Shown here piece by piece: positions 14,829 to 23,074 of a DNA stretch of 64,000 nt. Numbering within the stretch: position 1 is the first letter of the stretch; each line of letters begins with the position of its first letter. Both the position numbers and the translations under genes were made by a program. This DNA is from Pseudomonas sp. gcc21 (GTDB taxonomy: Bacteria > Pseudomonadota > Gammaproteobacteria > Pseudomonadales > Pseudomonadaceae), in the NCBI RefSeq assembly GCF_012844345.1, contig NZ_CP051625.1:868001-932000 (forward strand). The letters are read 5' to 3'. A model generated the notes under the pieces. It saw only the letters and a list, made by a program, of their open reading frames with translations. It made no database searches and had not been told where the DNA came from.

Positions 14829-15173
14829 ATGGAAAAGCAGCAAAAGCGGGATCACGGGCACTACAAGAAAGACGTGTCCCATCTGCGCATGGTCGATGTG
14901 TACCGGGTGGTTGAGCTGTTCGACGTTCCAGCAGGCCCCATCGATCACGCCGTTAAGAAGCTGCTTTGCGCTGGCATGCGGGGGCATAAGGATCTGGCCC
15001 ATGACATTCAGGATGTGATCGACAGCCTGGTGCGCTGGCAGGAGATGCGCGAAGAGGATAGCCGGGGCGTTGATCTCGATTTGCAGAACCTATGGACGGA
15101 AGGCGAGGCGCGCATGGAGCAGATCGGGCGCAACTCGAATGACGGCCTGCATTACACAGACCCGCACGGTTGA
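14829..15173 (+). CDS. DUF3310-like phage protein
   Basis: The product (114 residues from ATG 14829) has GHYKKDVSHLRMVDVYRVVELF, then IDHAVKKLLCAGMRGHKDLAHDIQDVIDSL, where H-A-V-K-L-L and G-K-D-D are the conserved positions of the DUF3310 family. Members are small phage proteins encoded near replication genes, sometimes called nucleotide kinase-like, with no proven activity. An alternative ATG at 14757 overlaps the integrase end but has no ribosome site. Confidence 0.6.
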   Translation: MEKQQKRDHGHYKKDVSHLRMVDVYRVVELFDVPAGPIDHAVKKLLCAGMRGHKDLAHDIQDVIDSLVRWQEMREEDSRGVDLDLQNLWTEGEARMEQIGRNSNDGLHYTDPHG

Positions 15174-15176
15174 TCT

Positions 15177-15383
15177 GTGGCGAGTGCTGGTTCGAAAGAG
15201 ACGACCCGTTCCACCAGGTGGACAAAGATTGCGCCGGACACCTGGGGCAACGGCAAGTACAGGCTGTACATCGCGCTGATGCCTCACCCGGTGTACTGGC
15301 TCAGCTCCAGCTCTGGGAAGAGGCCGCAGCGATTCAAGTCGATGGAAGCGGTAATAGAGAGGTGCAAGAAAAATGATAATTGA
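15177..15383 (+). CDS. Hypothetical phage protein (68 aa)
   Basis: The GTG at 15177 opens a frame with TWGNGKYRLYIALMPHPVYW, FKSMEAVIERCKKN near the end: a small beta-rich protein where strands and a final helix are clear. It overlaps the start of rusA by 11 bases. A competing frame starting at 15170 is about equally long but breaks into low-quality sequence after its first third, so this frame is preferred. No family recognised. Confidence 0.55.
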   Translation: MASAGSKETTRSTRWTKIAPDTWGNGKYRLYIALMPHPVYWLSSSSGKRPQRFKSMEAVIERCKKNDN

Positions 15384-15729
15384 TCTGCCATGGCCGCCCA
15401 AAGAGCTGTCACCCAACGCCCGCACACATTGGGCAGCGAAAGCCCGCATCGCCAAGCGCTACCGCTCCACCTGCCGCATTCTCGCCATGCAGGCGAAGCT
15501 GAAGGCCCCCGTCAGCGGACCGATCCCGATTGAGATTGTGTTCTATCCGCCTGACCGCCGCCATCGAGACGACGATAACTGTACCGGTGCGTTCAAGCCG
15601 GGCCGCGATGGCGTGGCGGACGCGCTGGGCGTCGATGATTCCCGCTTCCGCACGGCCCCGACGATCAGTGACACACCTATCAAGGGTGGCGTAGTGCGCT
15701 TGACCTTCCTGTCGGAGGGCGACCAATGA
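15373..15729 (+). CDS. rusA: RusA-family Holliday junction resolvase
   Basis: The 118-residue protein starts IIDLPWPPKELSPNARTHW, has IPIEIVFYPPDRRHRDDDNC in the middle, and then KPGRDGVADALGVDDSRF. The Asp cluster (RRHRDDDN and DALGVDD) is the metal-binding catalytic set of RusA enzymes, which cut four-way junctions symmetrically. In phages it resolves recombination and replication intermediates before packaging. It is in the late part of the early operon, the lambda NinG/Rap position. Stop overlaps the next start (ATGA). Confidence 0.93.
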   Translation: MIIDLPWPPKELSPNARTHWAAKARIAKRYRSTCRILAMQAKLKAPVSGPIPIEIVFYPPDRRHRDDDNCTGAFKPGRDGVADALGVDDSRFRTAPTISDTPIKGGVVRLTFLSEGDQ

Positions 15730-16025
15730 AGCGATCCGGACCTGATTTCATTCAGCCGCTGCGCATGCCGTGCCGCTGCCACGAGTGCAAGGGCAAGGGC
15801 CTCACCCGCGGGCTGTTTCATGAGCTCGACTGTGTCACCTGCGCTGGCGTGGGTTGGCTGCCCAGTGCAGGGCAGGACATCACCATTGAGCTGGGGCGGA
15901 TGCTGACCCATACGCTTGAGCGCGCACGGCAGCTGGAGCGGGCAGGGCAGCATGCATCAGGCCCTGAACGCGACTATCAAGACACTGGCCGAGGCGGTCA
16001 CCGTGGTCACTGGACAGGGGATTAA
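15726..16025 (+). CDS. Zinc-finger phage protein (DnaJ-type CxxC repeats)
   Basis: The 99-residue protein has RCHECKGKGLTRG and DCVTCAGVGW, two CxxCxGxG-type units that together form one DnaJ-like zinc site. The rest is a helical segment and a His/Gly-rich low-complexity tail. It overlaps rusA by 4 bases. Small proteins with this motif occur next to antiterminator genes in many lambdoid phages; role unknown. Confidence 0.62.
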   Translation: MKRSGPDFIQPLRMPCRCHECKGKGLTRGLFHELDCVTCAGVGWLPSAGQDITIELGRMLTHTLERARQLERAGQHASGPERDYQDTGRGGHRGHWTGD

Positions 16026-16027
16026 CT

Positions 16028-16387
16028 ATGTCGCGCACCGATGCCGAGAACCTGCTGGAGAACTGGGGCCGCTGGGTCTGGCAGCAATCTGGCGTGCCGG
16101 GCTACACCAGCCCACTGCATGCGTTGATGCGGGACAACGTGGCGACGGAATCAACCCCGGCTGCTGCGATTACCGACGATGAGGCGCTGATGATTGACGC
16201 CATTGTGGCCCGTATGTGGCGCCGTGATCCGCAAATGGCGGACTGCCTGCGCATCTACTATTGCACGGGGCGTACGATGCATGCAGTCGGGCGGATGCTG
16301 GGCCTGTCCAGACTCAAGGCGCGGGAGCTGTTAATAGCGGGTAGGGCATACGTCGAGGCAAATATAGACGTGCTGATGGCGGCATAG
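16028..16387 (+). CDS. Q-like late antitermination protein
   Basis: The 119-residue protein has AENLLENWGRWVWQQSG, then ITDDEALMIDAIVARM and YYCTGRTMHAVGRMLGLSRLKARELL, an HTH (sigma-region-4-like) seen in the phage 82-type Q family. Such proteins bind DNA at the late promoter, join paused polymerase, and let it read through terminators into lysis and structural genes. A late promoter and terminator follow at once (16411-16508), as expected for Q. It is the last gene of the early operon. Confidence 0.8.
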   Translation: MSRTDAENLLENWGRWVWQQSGVPGYTSPLHALMRDNVATESTPAAAITDDEALMIDAIVARMWRRDPQMADCLRIYYCTGRTMHAVGRMLGLSRLKARELLIAGRAYVEANIDVLMAA

Positions 16388-16410
16388 CACAACATATAGT
16401 GTTTTAAGTG

Positions 16411-16440
16411 TTGACTGTGTTAACACGAAACAGGTAGATT
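16411..16440 (+). promoter_or_regulatory. Late promoter (PR'-like)
   Basis: TTGACT (16411-16416) and TAGATT (16435-16440) with an 18-base spacer lie 24 bases after the Q-like gene. A strong terminator 33 bases downstream would make a short leader RNA unless Q is present. This is the PR'-tR' layout of lambdoid phages. Confidence 0.65.
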
Positions 16441-16472
16441 GTGCGCAGATTGCGGTTTTACCGCTTGAGAAT

Positions 16473-16508
16473 AAAGCCCTGGCCTTAACAGCCGGGGCTT
16501 TTTCGTTT
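16473..16508 (+). terminator. Leader terminator (tR'-like)
   Basis: AAAGCCCTGGC (16473-16483) pairs with GCCGGGGCTTT (16491-16501) with a 7-base loop and T residues to 16510. It lies between the late promoter and the lysis genes and is probably the terminator overcome by the Q-like protein. Confidence 0.8.
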
Positions 16509-16770
16509 TTGTCTGCGCTATCTGCGCACCTTTATAGCCGCCAAGCCTCTGGACGGATTGGGAGTCACCCGGTCGCCTCAAGCTCAAATCGTGCGGCTTT
16601 TTTTATTTCAGGCCCGGCCATTGCGCTGGGCCTTTCTGTTTCTGGCTCCCGTGCCTGCACCTTCGCTCCCCGGCAGGCAGCACGGTATCGCGGAGCCAGT
16701 CTTACACCGCTTGCCGATGAGGCAGGTTCTATTGTGCGGAGGGCGCTGATCCTCGGCTGGAGGAATCCCG
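16509..16770 (+). other. Late leader without genes
   Basis: No open frame with coding character is seen. A second possible terminator is AGGCCC (16610-16615) with GGGCCT (16628-16633) followed by TTCTGTTT. A run of seven T's lies at 16598-16604 after GTGCGGC. Serial terminators are consistent with Q control. The ribosome site GGAGG at 16758-16762 belongs to the holin. Confidence 0.5.
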
Positions 16771-16977
16771 ATGTCCAATACAGCTCAACTCGCCCATGAC
16801 GCCGCGCTGGGTGCCGCCAAGGCATCGCCCGGCATCGTCGTTGCTGCAACAGGGGCAACCGGCGCAGTTGACTGGTCCTCCATCGCGTACGCGACCACGG
16901 CGCTGTATATGGTGCTGCAGATCGTGCTGCTGGTTCCCAAATATCGGGAAATGATCCGGGGATGGGGCAAGAAATGA
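16771..16977 (+). CDS. Holin
   Basis: The 68-residue protein has an N-terminal amphipathic, Ala-rich helix (AQLAHDAALGAAKASPGIVV), a hydrophobic helix (IAYATTALYMVLQIVLLVP) and a charged end (KYREMIRGWGKK). Size, topology and place before the endolysin identify a small class II/III-type holin that makes membrane lesions and times lysis. GGAGG precedes the ATG by 8 bases. Confidence 0.8.
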   Translation: MSNTAQLAHDAALGAAKASPGIVVAATGATGAVDWSSIAYATTALYMVLQIVLLVPKYREMIRGWGKK

Positions 16978-17510
16978 ACATCGTCCAGAAGTCATTGATT
17001 GCTGGCTCAGCCGCCATTGCCGCGACCATCGTTGGCTATTTTGAAGGCCGCGAGCTGGTTGGGTATCTGGACCCGGTCGGCATCCCGACGGTGTGCTACG
17101 GGCACACAGCCACGGCTGAACTTGACCAGGTGATGACCGAGGCGGAGTGCGAAGCCTTGTTGCTCGCTGATCTGGGCCATGCACTGGCTACCGTTGATGC
17201 TCAGTTGCCCGGCTTGCCACCAGCGACACGCGCAGCGCTGGGCAGCTTTGTTTACAACGTGGGCAGCGGTGCGTTCCAGGGATCAACGCTGGTACGCAAG
17301 GCCCGCAATGGCGACCTGATCGGTGCGTGCAATGAGCTGCCGCGCTGGGTATACGCGGGAGGTCGCAAGCTGAACGGGCTTGTACGCCGGCGTGAAGCTG
17401 AACGCCAGCTGTGTCTTGAAGGGGTGCGCAATGAACCGAATCCTGTTGAGTCTGTGCGGCCTGCTGCTACTGGCAGCGCTGCTGCTGGGGTGGCGTCTCG
17501 ACCGCCATAG
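16974..17510 (+). CDS. SAR-type endolysin (GH24 lysozyme)
   Basis: ATG 16974 overlaps the holin stop (ATGA). Residues about 7-21 are a weakly hydrophobic N-terminal helix (SLIAGSAAIAATIVG), typical of a signal-anchor-release sequence as in P21 R. Catalytic triad positions Glu24 (YFEGRELVG), Asp33 (YLDPVG) and Thr39 (IPTVCYG) follow at T4-lysozyme spacing E-8-D-5-T. It cleaves MurNAc-GlcNAc bonds of peptidoglycan. The C-terminus is longer than usual, with a proline/alanine-rich end overlapping Rz by 80 bases. Firm assignment. Confidence 0.92.
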   Translation: MNIVQKSLIAGSAAIAATIVGYFEGRELVGYLDPVGIPTVCYGHTATAELDQVMTEAECEALLLADLGHALATVDAQLPGLPPATRAALGSFVYNVGSGAFQGSTLVRKARNGDLIGACNELPRWVYAGGRKLNGLVRRREAERQLCLEGVRNEPNPVESVRPAATGSAAAGVASRPP

Positions 17511-17892
17511 CGCAACGATAGCCAAGGTTACCGATCAGCTGTCGCGTGCCGAAGCAAAGGCCAACAGCCTGACCAACACGCTGCGCTTGCAGCGTGAACT
17601 GATCACTGATGCCGCGGCACTTGATGCCCGGCACACCCGGGAGTTGCACGATGCGCAGCGTGAGAATGATGAGCTCCGTGCCGCTGTTGTTGCTGGCACT
17701 GTCGGGCTGCGCGTCAACGCCAGCTGCCCCAGAGTGTCCGACACCCCCAGCACCACCAGCCTGGATGATGGAGCCGCCCCTGAACTCACAGCAGACGCTC
17801 GAGAGGCTTATCACACCCTACGAGCGCAACTGACAGCGGACCGCGCCAAGCTGACAGGCCTGCAAGACTACATCCGCGAGACCTGCAGATGA
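17431..17892 (+). CDS. Rz-like spanin, inner-membrane subunit
   Basis: The 153-residue protein has an N-terminal signal-anchor (ILLSLCGLLLLAALLLGW) followed by a long coiled coil (DQLSRAEAKANSLTNTL, HDAQRENDELRA). It starts within the end of the endolysin gene and contains the Rz1 gene in another frame. Together i-spanin and o-spanin fuse inner and outer membranes in the last step of lysis. Lys order holin-endolysin-Rz/Rz1 is standard. Confidence 0.87.
   Translation: MNRILLSLCGLLLLAALLLGWRLDRHSATIAKVTDQLSRAEAKANSLTNTLRLQRELITDAAALDARHTRELHDAQRENDELRAAVVAGTVGLRVNASCPRVSDTPSTTSLDDGAAPELTADAREAYHTLRAQLTADRAKLTGLQDYIRETCR
17651..17833 (+). CDS. Rz1-like outer-membrane spanin lipoprotein, nested in Rz
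   Basis: A 60-residue frame starting ATG 17651 lies entirely inside Rz in the +1 frame. The N-terminus is a lipoprotein signal (MMSSVPLLLLALSGC) with lipobox LSG-C, then a proline-rich stretch (CPTPPAPPAWMMEPP). These are the defining features of Rz1. Alternative ATG at 17666 is possible. Complete embedding in Rz is as in lambda. Confidence 0.88.
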   Translation: MRSVRMMSSVPLLLLALSGCASTPAAPECPTPPAPPAWMMEPPLNSQQTLERLITPYERN

Positions 17893-18623
17893 AAGCCAGC
17901 ATGAAGGTCACTGATCTGGATGACGCCATGCAGGCGCTCAACCAGCTGGGGCCCGCCCGATCCGGTCGCGCTCTTGCGCAGGCGCTGAACGAAACGGTCA
18001 AGGTCGCAGAGCAAGAGCTGCGCGGCCAGGCACAGAGCGTGTTCGACAGGCCCACGCCTTTCACGCTGAATGCATTCCGCATCACCTACGCCAAGCCATC
18101 CAACCCAGAAGCTGCGGTCTGGGTGAAGGACGAGAAGAGCGGCAGCAGTGGGGGGCAGGCGCCGGAGGATTGGTTTGCACCGCAGGTGTATGGAGGTCCG
18201 CGTGAGGTCAAGGCATCGGAGCGATGGTTGCGGCAGGCAGGGATACTGCCAGGCGGCAAGTTCATTGCGCCGGGGAAAGGCGCTCGGCTCGATGCGTACG
18301 GCAACATATCGCGCGGGCACATGATGCAGATCCTGTCCGGCCTCAGAGCAATGGACCGGGCTGGCTCTGACCACAACGCGACAGGCAGTCGACAGTCTTC
18401 GAAGAAGGGCCACGGCCAAGCGTTCTTTGTGCTGAGCCGGGGTGACGCACCGATAGGTATAGGAGAGCGGCGGGGCAGCTCAATGCAAGTGGTATTGCTG
18501 TTCGTTAGCGAGCCGGACTATGCGGCGCGCTTCGACTTTCACGGCACTGTACGCAAGGTCATCGAGAATGATGCATTGGTTGAAAGCGCTATCGACAGGG
18601 CTATTGCTGATGCTCTGGGCTGA
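17889..18623 (+). CDS. Putative tail completion / minor tail protein (gpZ-like)
   Basis: The 244-residue product begins with a coiled region (TDLDDAMQALNQLGPARSG, ALAQALNETVKVAEQELRG), then TPFTLNAFRITYAKP, a Gly-rich loop and a C-terminal beta domain with the ending VESAIDRAIADAL. The N-terminal A-x-A-x-N-x-T and F-x-x-R pattern recalls lambda gpZ-type proteins. Its place just before terminase, separated from other tail genes, is unusual. GpZ-like is the best guess, not a firm call. Confidence 0.5.
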   Translation: MKASMKVTDLDDAMQALNQLGPARSGRALAQALNETVKVAEQELRGQAQSVFDRPTPFTLNAFRITYAKPSNPEAAVWVKDEKSGSSGGQAPEDWFAPQVYGGPREVKASERWLRQAGILPGGKFIAPGKGARLDAYGNISRGHMMQILSGLRAMDRAGSDHNATGSRQSSKKGHGQAFFVLSRGDAPIGIGERRGSSMQVVLLFVSEPDYAARFDFHGTVRKVIENDALVESAIDRAIADALG

Positions 18624-18755
18624 TGGGGCCTGGCTCCGCGCCTGCCTCGCAAAATTTCAAAAGGTACTCCCGGGCCCCACCCCCACTGAGGGTTATTCGA
18701 GGCCCGGTGTCGAGCTTCATATGAGGTTTTTTCAGGACGAGGTTGTTGTTTCATC

Positions 18756-19298
18756 ATGGCCAAATCCGAACCGACCAAACAGCGCGGCTGGCTCAACAAG
18801 TCAGAGATGGCCGCAAGCCTGGGGATTTCCGTTCAGGCCTTCGACAAATGGCGGGTTGAGCCAGTAGCGCGCATCGGCCGCGAAGCGTTTTTCACCGCAC
18901 ATGCTGTCGTGGAAAACCGGCTGAGCCTGCAGAGCGAGAAGCACCAACCGACAGATCCGGAAGGCGACCTTGACCCCATGGCTGAGGCCAAGCTGGTGCA
19001 GGAGCGATTGCGCCTCACCTCTGCACAGGCCAAAGGCCAGGAATTGAAGAACGAAGTTTCCGAGCGCAAGTCGGTGCCGACCGGGTTTGCGACCTTCGTG
19101 TTGTCCCGCGTGGCAGCGGAGATCAGTTCGATTCTCGACACGCTGCCGCTCACTTTGAAGCGTCGCCACCCAGACCTTGAGGTCAGACACATCGAATCGG
19201 TCCAGCGCGAGCTGGCCAAGGCACGAAACCGGGCGGCGACCCTTGATGAACGCCTGCCCGGACTAATGGATGAATATCTCGAGTCAACAGATCACTGA
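18756..19298 (+). CDS. Terminase small subunit (Nu1/DUF1441 type)
   Basis: The 180-residue protein begins with a winged-helix DNA-binding segment (WLNKSEMAASLGISVQAFDKW) followed by AEAKLVQERLRLTSAQAKGQ and a long helical region (FVLSRVAAEISSILDTLPL, IESVQRELAKARNRA). These are the features of Nu1-like DUF1441 small terminases that recognise cos DNA and recruit the large subunit. It overlaps the GpA gene by 29 bases. No cos site was identified by eye. Confidence 0.85.
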   Translation: MAKSEPTKQRGWLNKSEMAASLGISVQAFDKWRVEPVARIGREAFFTAHAVVENRLSLQSEKHQPTDPEGDLDPMAEAKLVQERLRLTSAQAKGQELKNEVSERKSVPTGFATFVLSRVAAEISSILDTLPLTLKRRHPDLEVRHIESVQRELAKARNRAATLDERLPGLMDEYLESTDH

Positions 19299-21240
19299 GC
19301 TTGCCGGAGCAATTCGGACCGGGCTGACGCCGTTGTCGCGTCCAGTCCCGATGACGCCGGTGGAGTGGGCCGACGAGAACTTCTACCTGTCGAGCGAATC
19401 GAGCTACCAGGAAGGGCGGTGGGAGACCCTGCCGTTCCAGGTTGCCATTCTCAATTCGATGGGCAATGACGAGATCCGCACGGTCAACGTCATCAAGTCC
19501 GCCCGGGTTGGCTACTCCAAGATGCTGCTGGCAGCGTCCGCGTACCAGATCGAGCACAAGCGCCGGAACATCCTGCTGCTGTTGCCGACTGATGGCGCTG
19601 CGCAGGGCTTCATGAAGGCCCACGTTGAAACGATGATTCGCGACGTGCCGAGCATCTTTGCCCTGGCTCCATGGCACGGCAAGAAGCACCGCGACAACAC
19701 GCTGGACACCAAGCGATTCAGTCACTCCAAGCAGCTCTGGTGCCTGGGTGGCGCGGCCGCGAAGAACTACCGCGAAAAGTCCGTTGACACGATTATTTAT
19801 GACGAGCTGGCAGCGTTCGAGCCAGACGTAGAGAAAGAGGGCAGCCCGACCTTCCTGGGTGACAAGCGGATTGAAGGCTCGACCTTCCCCAAGTCCATTC
19901 GGGGCAGTACGCCCAAGATCAAAGGCACCTGCCAGATTGAGGCAGCCGCCAGCGAGTCGCCGCACTACTTCCGGTTGCACGTGCCGTGCCCGCACTGCCG
20001 GCAAGAGCAATACCTGAAGTGGGGCGGCAAGGATTGCGCCTACGGCATCAAGTGGGATCCCGAGCGGCCACAGAACGCCTGGTACGTGTGCGAGCACACC
20101 GGCTGCGTCATTCAGCAGCACGAAGTGCAGGACCAGCACGCCGCTGGCCGCTGGATCTGCGACAAGACCGGTATCTGGACGCGCGACGGGATCGATTACT
20201 TCGACACCGACGACCAGCCGATACCGACGCCCGACAGCATCACCTGGCACATCTGGACCGCCTACAGCCCGTTCACCACCTGGGGCCGTATCGTTCTCGA
20301 TTTCTACAAAGCCAAGGGCGACATCAGCAAGCTCAAGACCTTCACCAACACCACGCTGGGCGAGACCTGGGAAGAAGACCAGGGCGAGAAGGTCGAGTGG
20401 GAGCAGCTGTATGGTCGGCGCGAGAACTATCCGCAAGTGCCACTGCTGGCGGTAGCGCTTATGGGCGGCATCGATACGCAGGATGACCGCTACGAAGCCC
20501 GCGTCTGGGCATTCGGTCAGGGTGAGGAATGCTGGCTGGTGGATCGCTGGATTCTCAACGGCGACCCGGCAAGCGACGAGCTGCGCCGCAAGGTAGGGCT
20601 CAAGCTGCACCAGCTCTACACCCGCGCCGACGGCATCCAGATGAAGGTTGAACGCTGGTGCTGGGACTCAGGCGGTCACTACACCGACGAGGTCTACGCC
20701 GAAAGCCGCAAGCATGGCGTGCAATGGGTCGTCCCGATCAAGGGCGCCAACGTGTACGGCAAGCCCATTGCGAACTTCCCGCGCACCCGCACCAAGGGCA
20801 GCCGCGTGTACCTCACCGAGGTGGGCACCGACAACGCCAAGGAACTGATCTTCAACCGGCTCAAGCAGCAACCGGATATAGCGCTGCAGGCTGTGCCGCA
20901 ACCGGGCGTCATTCACCTGCCAGCCAATAACGAGATCTGCGACGAGGACGAGCTCAAACAGCTCACCGCCGAAACCAAGCGCCTGAAGATCGAGAAGGGC
21001 CAGCGGGTATATCGGTGGGACGCAGGCGGGCGGCGCAACGAAGCATTGGACTGTTTCGTGTACGCATTGGCAGCGCTGCGTATCAGTCAGCAACGCTTCG
21101 GGTTGGACCTTGATGCACTCGCACTGAGTGCCGCTAGGCCCGTTGAAGCCGAAGTGATCAGCAAAACCCCAACCCAAACAACACAGCAGCCAGCAGCAAG
21201 TGGCTGGCTGAAACTCGACAGTGGAAGCTCATGGCTATGA
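19270..21240 (+). CDS. Terminase large subunit (GpA family)
   Basis: The 656-residue protein carries a Walker A-like KSARVGYSK (about 76-84), Walker B TIIYDE (174-179), a Cys cluster (CPHCRQEQ and CEHTGC, about 238-276), and a C-terminal nuclease domain with GGIDTQDDRYEARVWAFG and RRNEALDCFVYALAAL. Length and motifs fit lambda GpA, the ATP-driven packaging motor and cos nuclease. Clear identification. Confidence 0.95.
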   Translation: MNISSQQITELAGAIRTGLTPLSRPVPMTPVEWADENFYLSSESSYQEGRWETLPFQVAILNSMGNDEIRTVNVIKSARVGYSKMLLAASAYQIEHKRRNILLLLPTDGAAQGFMKAHVETMIRDVPSIFALAPWHGKKHRDNTLDTKRFSHSKQLWCLGGAAAKNYREKSVDTIIYDELAAFEPDVEKEGSPTFLGDKRIEGSTFPKSIRGSTPKIKGTCQIEAAASESPHYFRLHVPCPHCRQEQYLKWGGKDCAYGIKWDPERPQNAWYVCEHTGCVIQQHEVQDQHAAGRWICDKTGIWTRDGIDYFDTDDQPIPTPDSITWHIWTAYSPFTTWGRIVLDFYKAKGDISKLKTFTNTTLGETWEEDQGEKVEWEQLYGRRENYPQVPLLAVALMGGIDTQDDRYEARVWAFGQGEECWLVDRWILNGDPASDELRRKVGLKLHQLYTRADGIQMKVERWCWDSGGHYTDEVYAESRKHGVQWVVPIKGANVYGKPIANFPRTRTKGSRVYLTEVGTDNAKELIFNRLKQQPDIALQAVPQPGVIHLPANNEICDEDELKQLTAETKRLKIEKGQRVYRWDAGGRRNEALDCFVYALAALRISQQRFGLDLDALALSAARPVEAEVISKTPTQTTQQPAASGWLKLDSGSSWL

Positions 21241-21449
21241 CCCAAGCGCAGCAGATGCTCAACAAATACATCGAGGCCGAAATGGCTGTGCTGGAAGGGC
21301 GCAGCGTCACCTTCGGCGGTCGGACATTGACCATGGCTGACCTAAACCAGATCCGCGATGGCCAGCAAGAGTGGGAGCGCCGCGTTGCATCCGAGACTGC
21401 AGCCACCAAAGGCGGGCGGTTCGGTTACTCCCTGGCGACGTTCGAATGA
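21237..21449 (+). CDS. gpW-like head-tail joining protein
   Basis: The 70-residue product (ATG 21237 overlapping the terminase stop; ATG 21231 also possible) contains QQMLNKYIEAEMAVLEGRSV, FGGRTLTMADLNQIRDG and a Gly-rich end. This helix-beta-hairpin-helix pattern is that of gpW, which plugs the portal and prepares it for tail joining. Position between GpA and the portal is as in lambda. Confidence 0.85.
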   Translation: MTQAQQMLNKYIEAEMAVLEGRSVTFGGRTLTMADLNQIRDGQQEWERRVASETAATKGGRFGYSLATFE

Positions 21450-23074
21450 AGAACCTAATCGATAGAATCATAGAGCCCTTCGCCCCTGGCGCGGTTGTCG
21501 CCCGGCTGGGTGCCCGCGAGGCGATCCGCGCCTACGAGGCAGCCCGTCCCAGCCGCACCCATAAAGCCAAGGGCGAGCCGCACAGTGCAGACCTTGCCAT
21601 CCAGTTGGCCGGCAAATCCTTGCGTGAGCAGGCCCGCTGGCTGGACGAGAACCACGACCTGGTCACTGGTCTGTTCGACCGGCTCGAAGAGCGGGTGGTG
21701 GGCGGTTCCGGCATCGGCGTTGAACCACTGCCGCTGGATATCGCCGGCGATGTACATCTGGAGTTCGCCGCGCAGATAAAAGCAGCCTGGTCGGAATGGT
21801 CGCTGCGCCCTGAAGCCTCCGGCGAACTGAGCCGCCCGCAAATGGAGCGGCTGGTCTGCCGCACCTGGTTGCGCGACGGTGAAGCCCTGGCACAGAAGCT
21901 GCGGGGCCGCATAGCCAACTACACGCACCTGACCAGCATCCCTTTTGCGCTGGAATTGCTTGAGCCAGATTACCTGCCGTTCGATTACAGCGAGATTTCG
22001 AAAGGGATTCTGCAGGGGGTCGAGCGCGACGCATGGCGGCGGGTGAGGGCGTATCACCTGTACAAGCAACACCCCGGCGACATGCAGGGCTACTGGATGG
22101 ACTCGACCACGACCAAGCGGGTCGAGTCGGACCGCGTCATTCACATTGCCCACCGCAAACGCATCGGCCAGAACCGCGGCGTTCCGCTACTGCATGCGGT
22201 GCTGATCCGCTTGGCCGAGATCAAGGATTACGAGGAATCGGAGCGGGTAGCCGCCCGCATCAGCGCCGCCCTGGCTATGTACATCAAGAAGGGCAACCCG
22301 GACGCCTACACGCCCGGCACGCAAGCAACGGACCGCACATTCCCGATCGGCCCCGGCATGGTGATCGACACCCTGTTGCCGGGCGAAGACATCGGCATGA
22401 TCGAAAGCAACCGGCCCAACCCCTTCCTTGAAGGCTTCCGCAACGGACAGCTCCGCGCCGTCGCAGCCGGTACCCGCGGCGCGTATTCGACCATCGCCCG
22501 CAGCTACGACGGCACCTACAGCGCGCAGCGCCAGGAGCTGGTCGAGGCGCATCTGGGTTACGACCTGCTGCAGCATGAATTTATCGACTATTGGTGCCGC
22601 CCGGTCTACCGCGAATGGCTGTCCATTGCCATCGCATCCAGACAGATCCAGGTGCCCGCCGACGTGGACCCGCGCACCATCTTTGGCGCTGTCTACCAGG
22701 GCCCGGTCATGCCATGGATCGATCCGAAGAAAGAGGCGGACGCCTGGGAGATTCTGGTGAAAGCAGGCTTCGCTGATGAAGCCGAAGTCGCCCGCGCACG
22801 CGGCCGCAACCCGCAGGAGCTCAAGCGCTCACGCGTGGCTGAGATCAAGACCAACCGGGCCGAGGATCTGGTGTTCAGTTCCGACGCCTACCACGCCGCA
22901 CGCAAGGAAGGCATGAGCCCCGTGGAAGCGGTGCAAAAGGTCTATCTCGGCGTCGGCAAGATGATCACACCGGAAGAGGCCCGCGCCCTGGTCAACCAGG
23001 CCGGCGGCAATCTGGCGGTACCGGGTCCGGAATTTTCCACAGAAGGAGGCGCCAATGCGCAAACTGAAGAGTGA
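21446..23074 (+). CDS. Portal protein (lambda gpB family)
   Basis: ATG 21446 overlaps the gpW stop. The 542-residue protein has ARSLREQARWLDENHDLVTG-like start (LREQARWLDENHDLVTGLF), VVGGSGIGVEP, WSEWSLRPEASG, RTWLRDGEALAQ, FALELLEPDYLPFDY and IAHRKRIGQNRGVPLLHAV, all typical of lambda-family portals. It forms the dodecameric DNA entry channel. Its C-terminus ends with an acidic, Gln/Glu-rich tail overlapping the next gene by 20 bases. Confidence 0.95.
   Translation: MKNLIDRIIEPFAPGAVVARLGAREAIRAYEAARPSRTHKAKGEPHSADLAIQLAGKSLREQARWLDENHDLVTGLFDRLEERVVGGSGIGVEPLPLDIAGDVHLEFAAQIKAAWSEWSLRPEASGELSRPQMERLVCRTWLRDGEALAQKLRGRIANYTHLTSIPFALELLEPDYLPFDYSEISKGILQGVERDAWRRVRAYHLYKQHPGDMQGYWMDSTTTKRVESDRVIHIAHRKRIGQNRGVPLLHAVLIRLAEIKDYEESERVAARISAALAMYIKKGNPDAYTPGTQATDRTFPIGPGMVIDTLLPGEDIGMIESNRPNPFLEGFRNGQLRAVAAGTRGAYSTIARSYDGTYSAQRQELVEAHLGYDLLQHEFIDYWCRPVYREWLSIAIASRQIQVPADVDPRTIFGAVYQGPVMPWIDPKKEADAWEILVKAGFADEAEVARARGRNPQELKRSRVAEIKTNRAEDLVFSSDAYHAARKEGMSPVEAVQKVYLGVGKMITPEEARALVNQAGGNLAVPGPEFSTEGGANAQTEE

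Noticed and set aside
15170..15376. Frame starting TTG 15170 with CGECWFERDD
   Set aside because: It competes with the frame at 15177, which has more protein-like sequence through its end; the first third looks real, so a frameshift or a short peptide remains possible, but it is not listed.
16536..16604. Decayed tRNA-like or hairpin structure in the late leader
   Set aside because: AGCCGCC and GTGCGGCT can pair, but the loop exceeds 45 bases and no tRNA arms fit.
19183..20610. Long open frame on the minus strand (475 codons)
   Set aside because: It lies opposite the terminase large subunit gene, whose motifs are clear. It is a shadow of GC-rich codon use.
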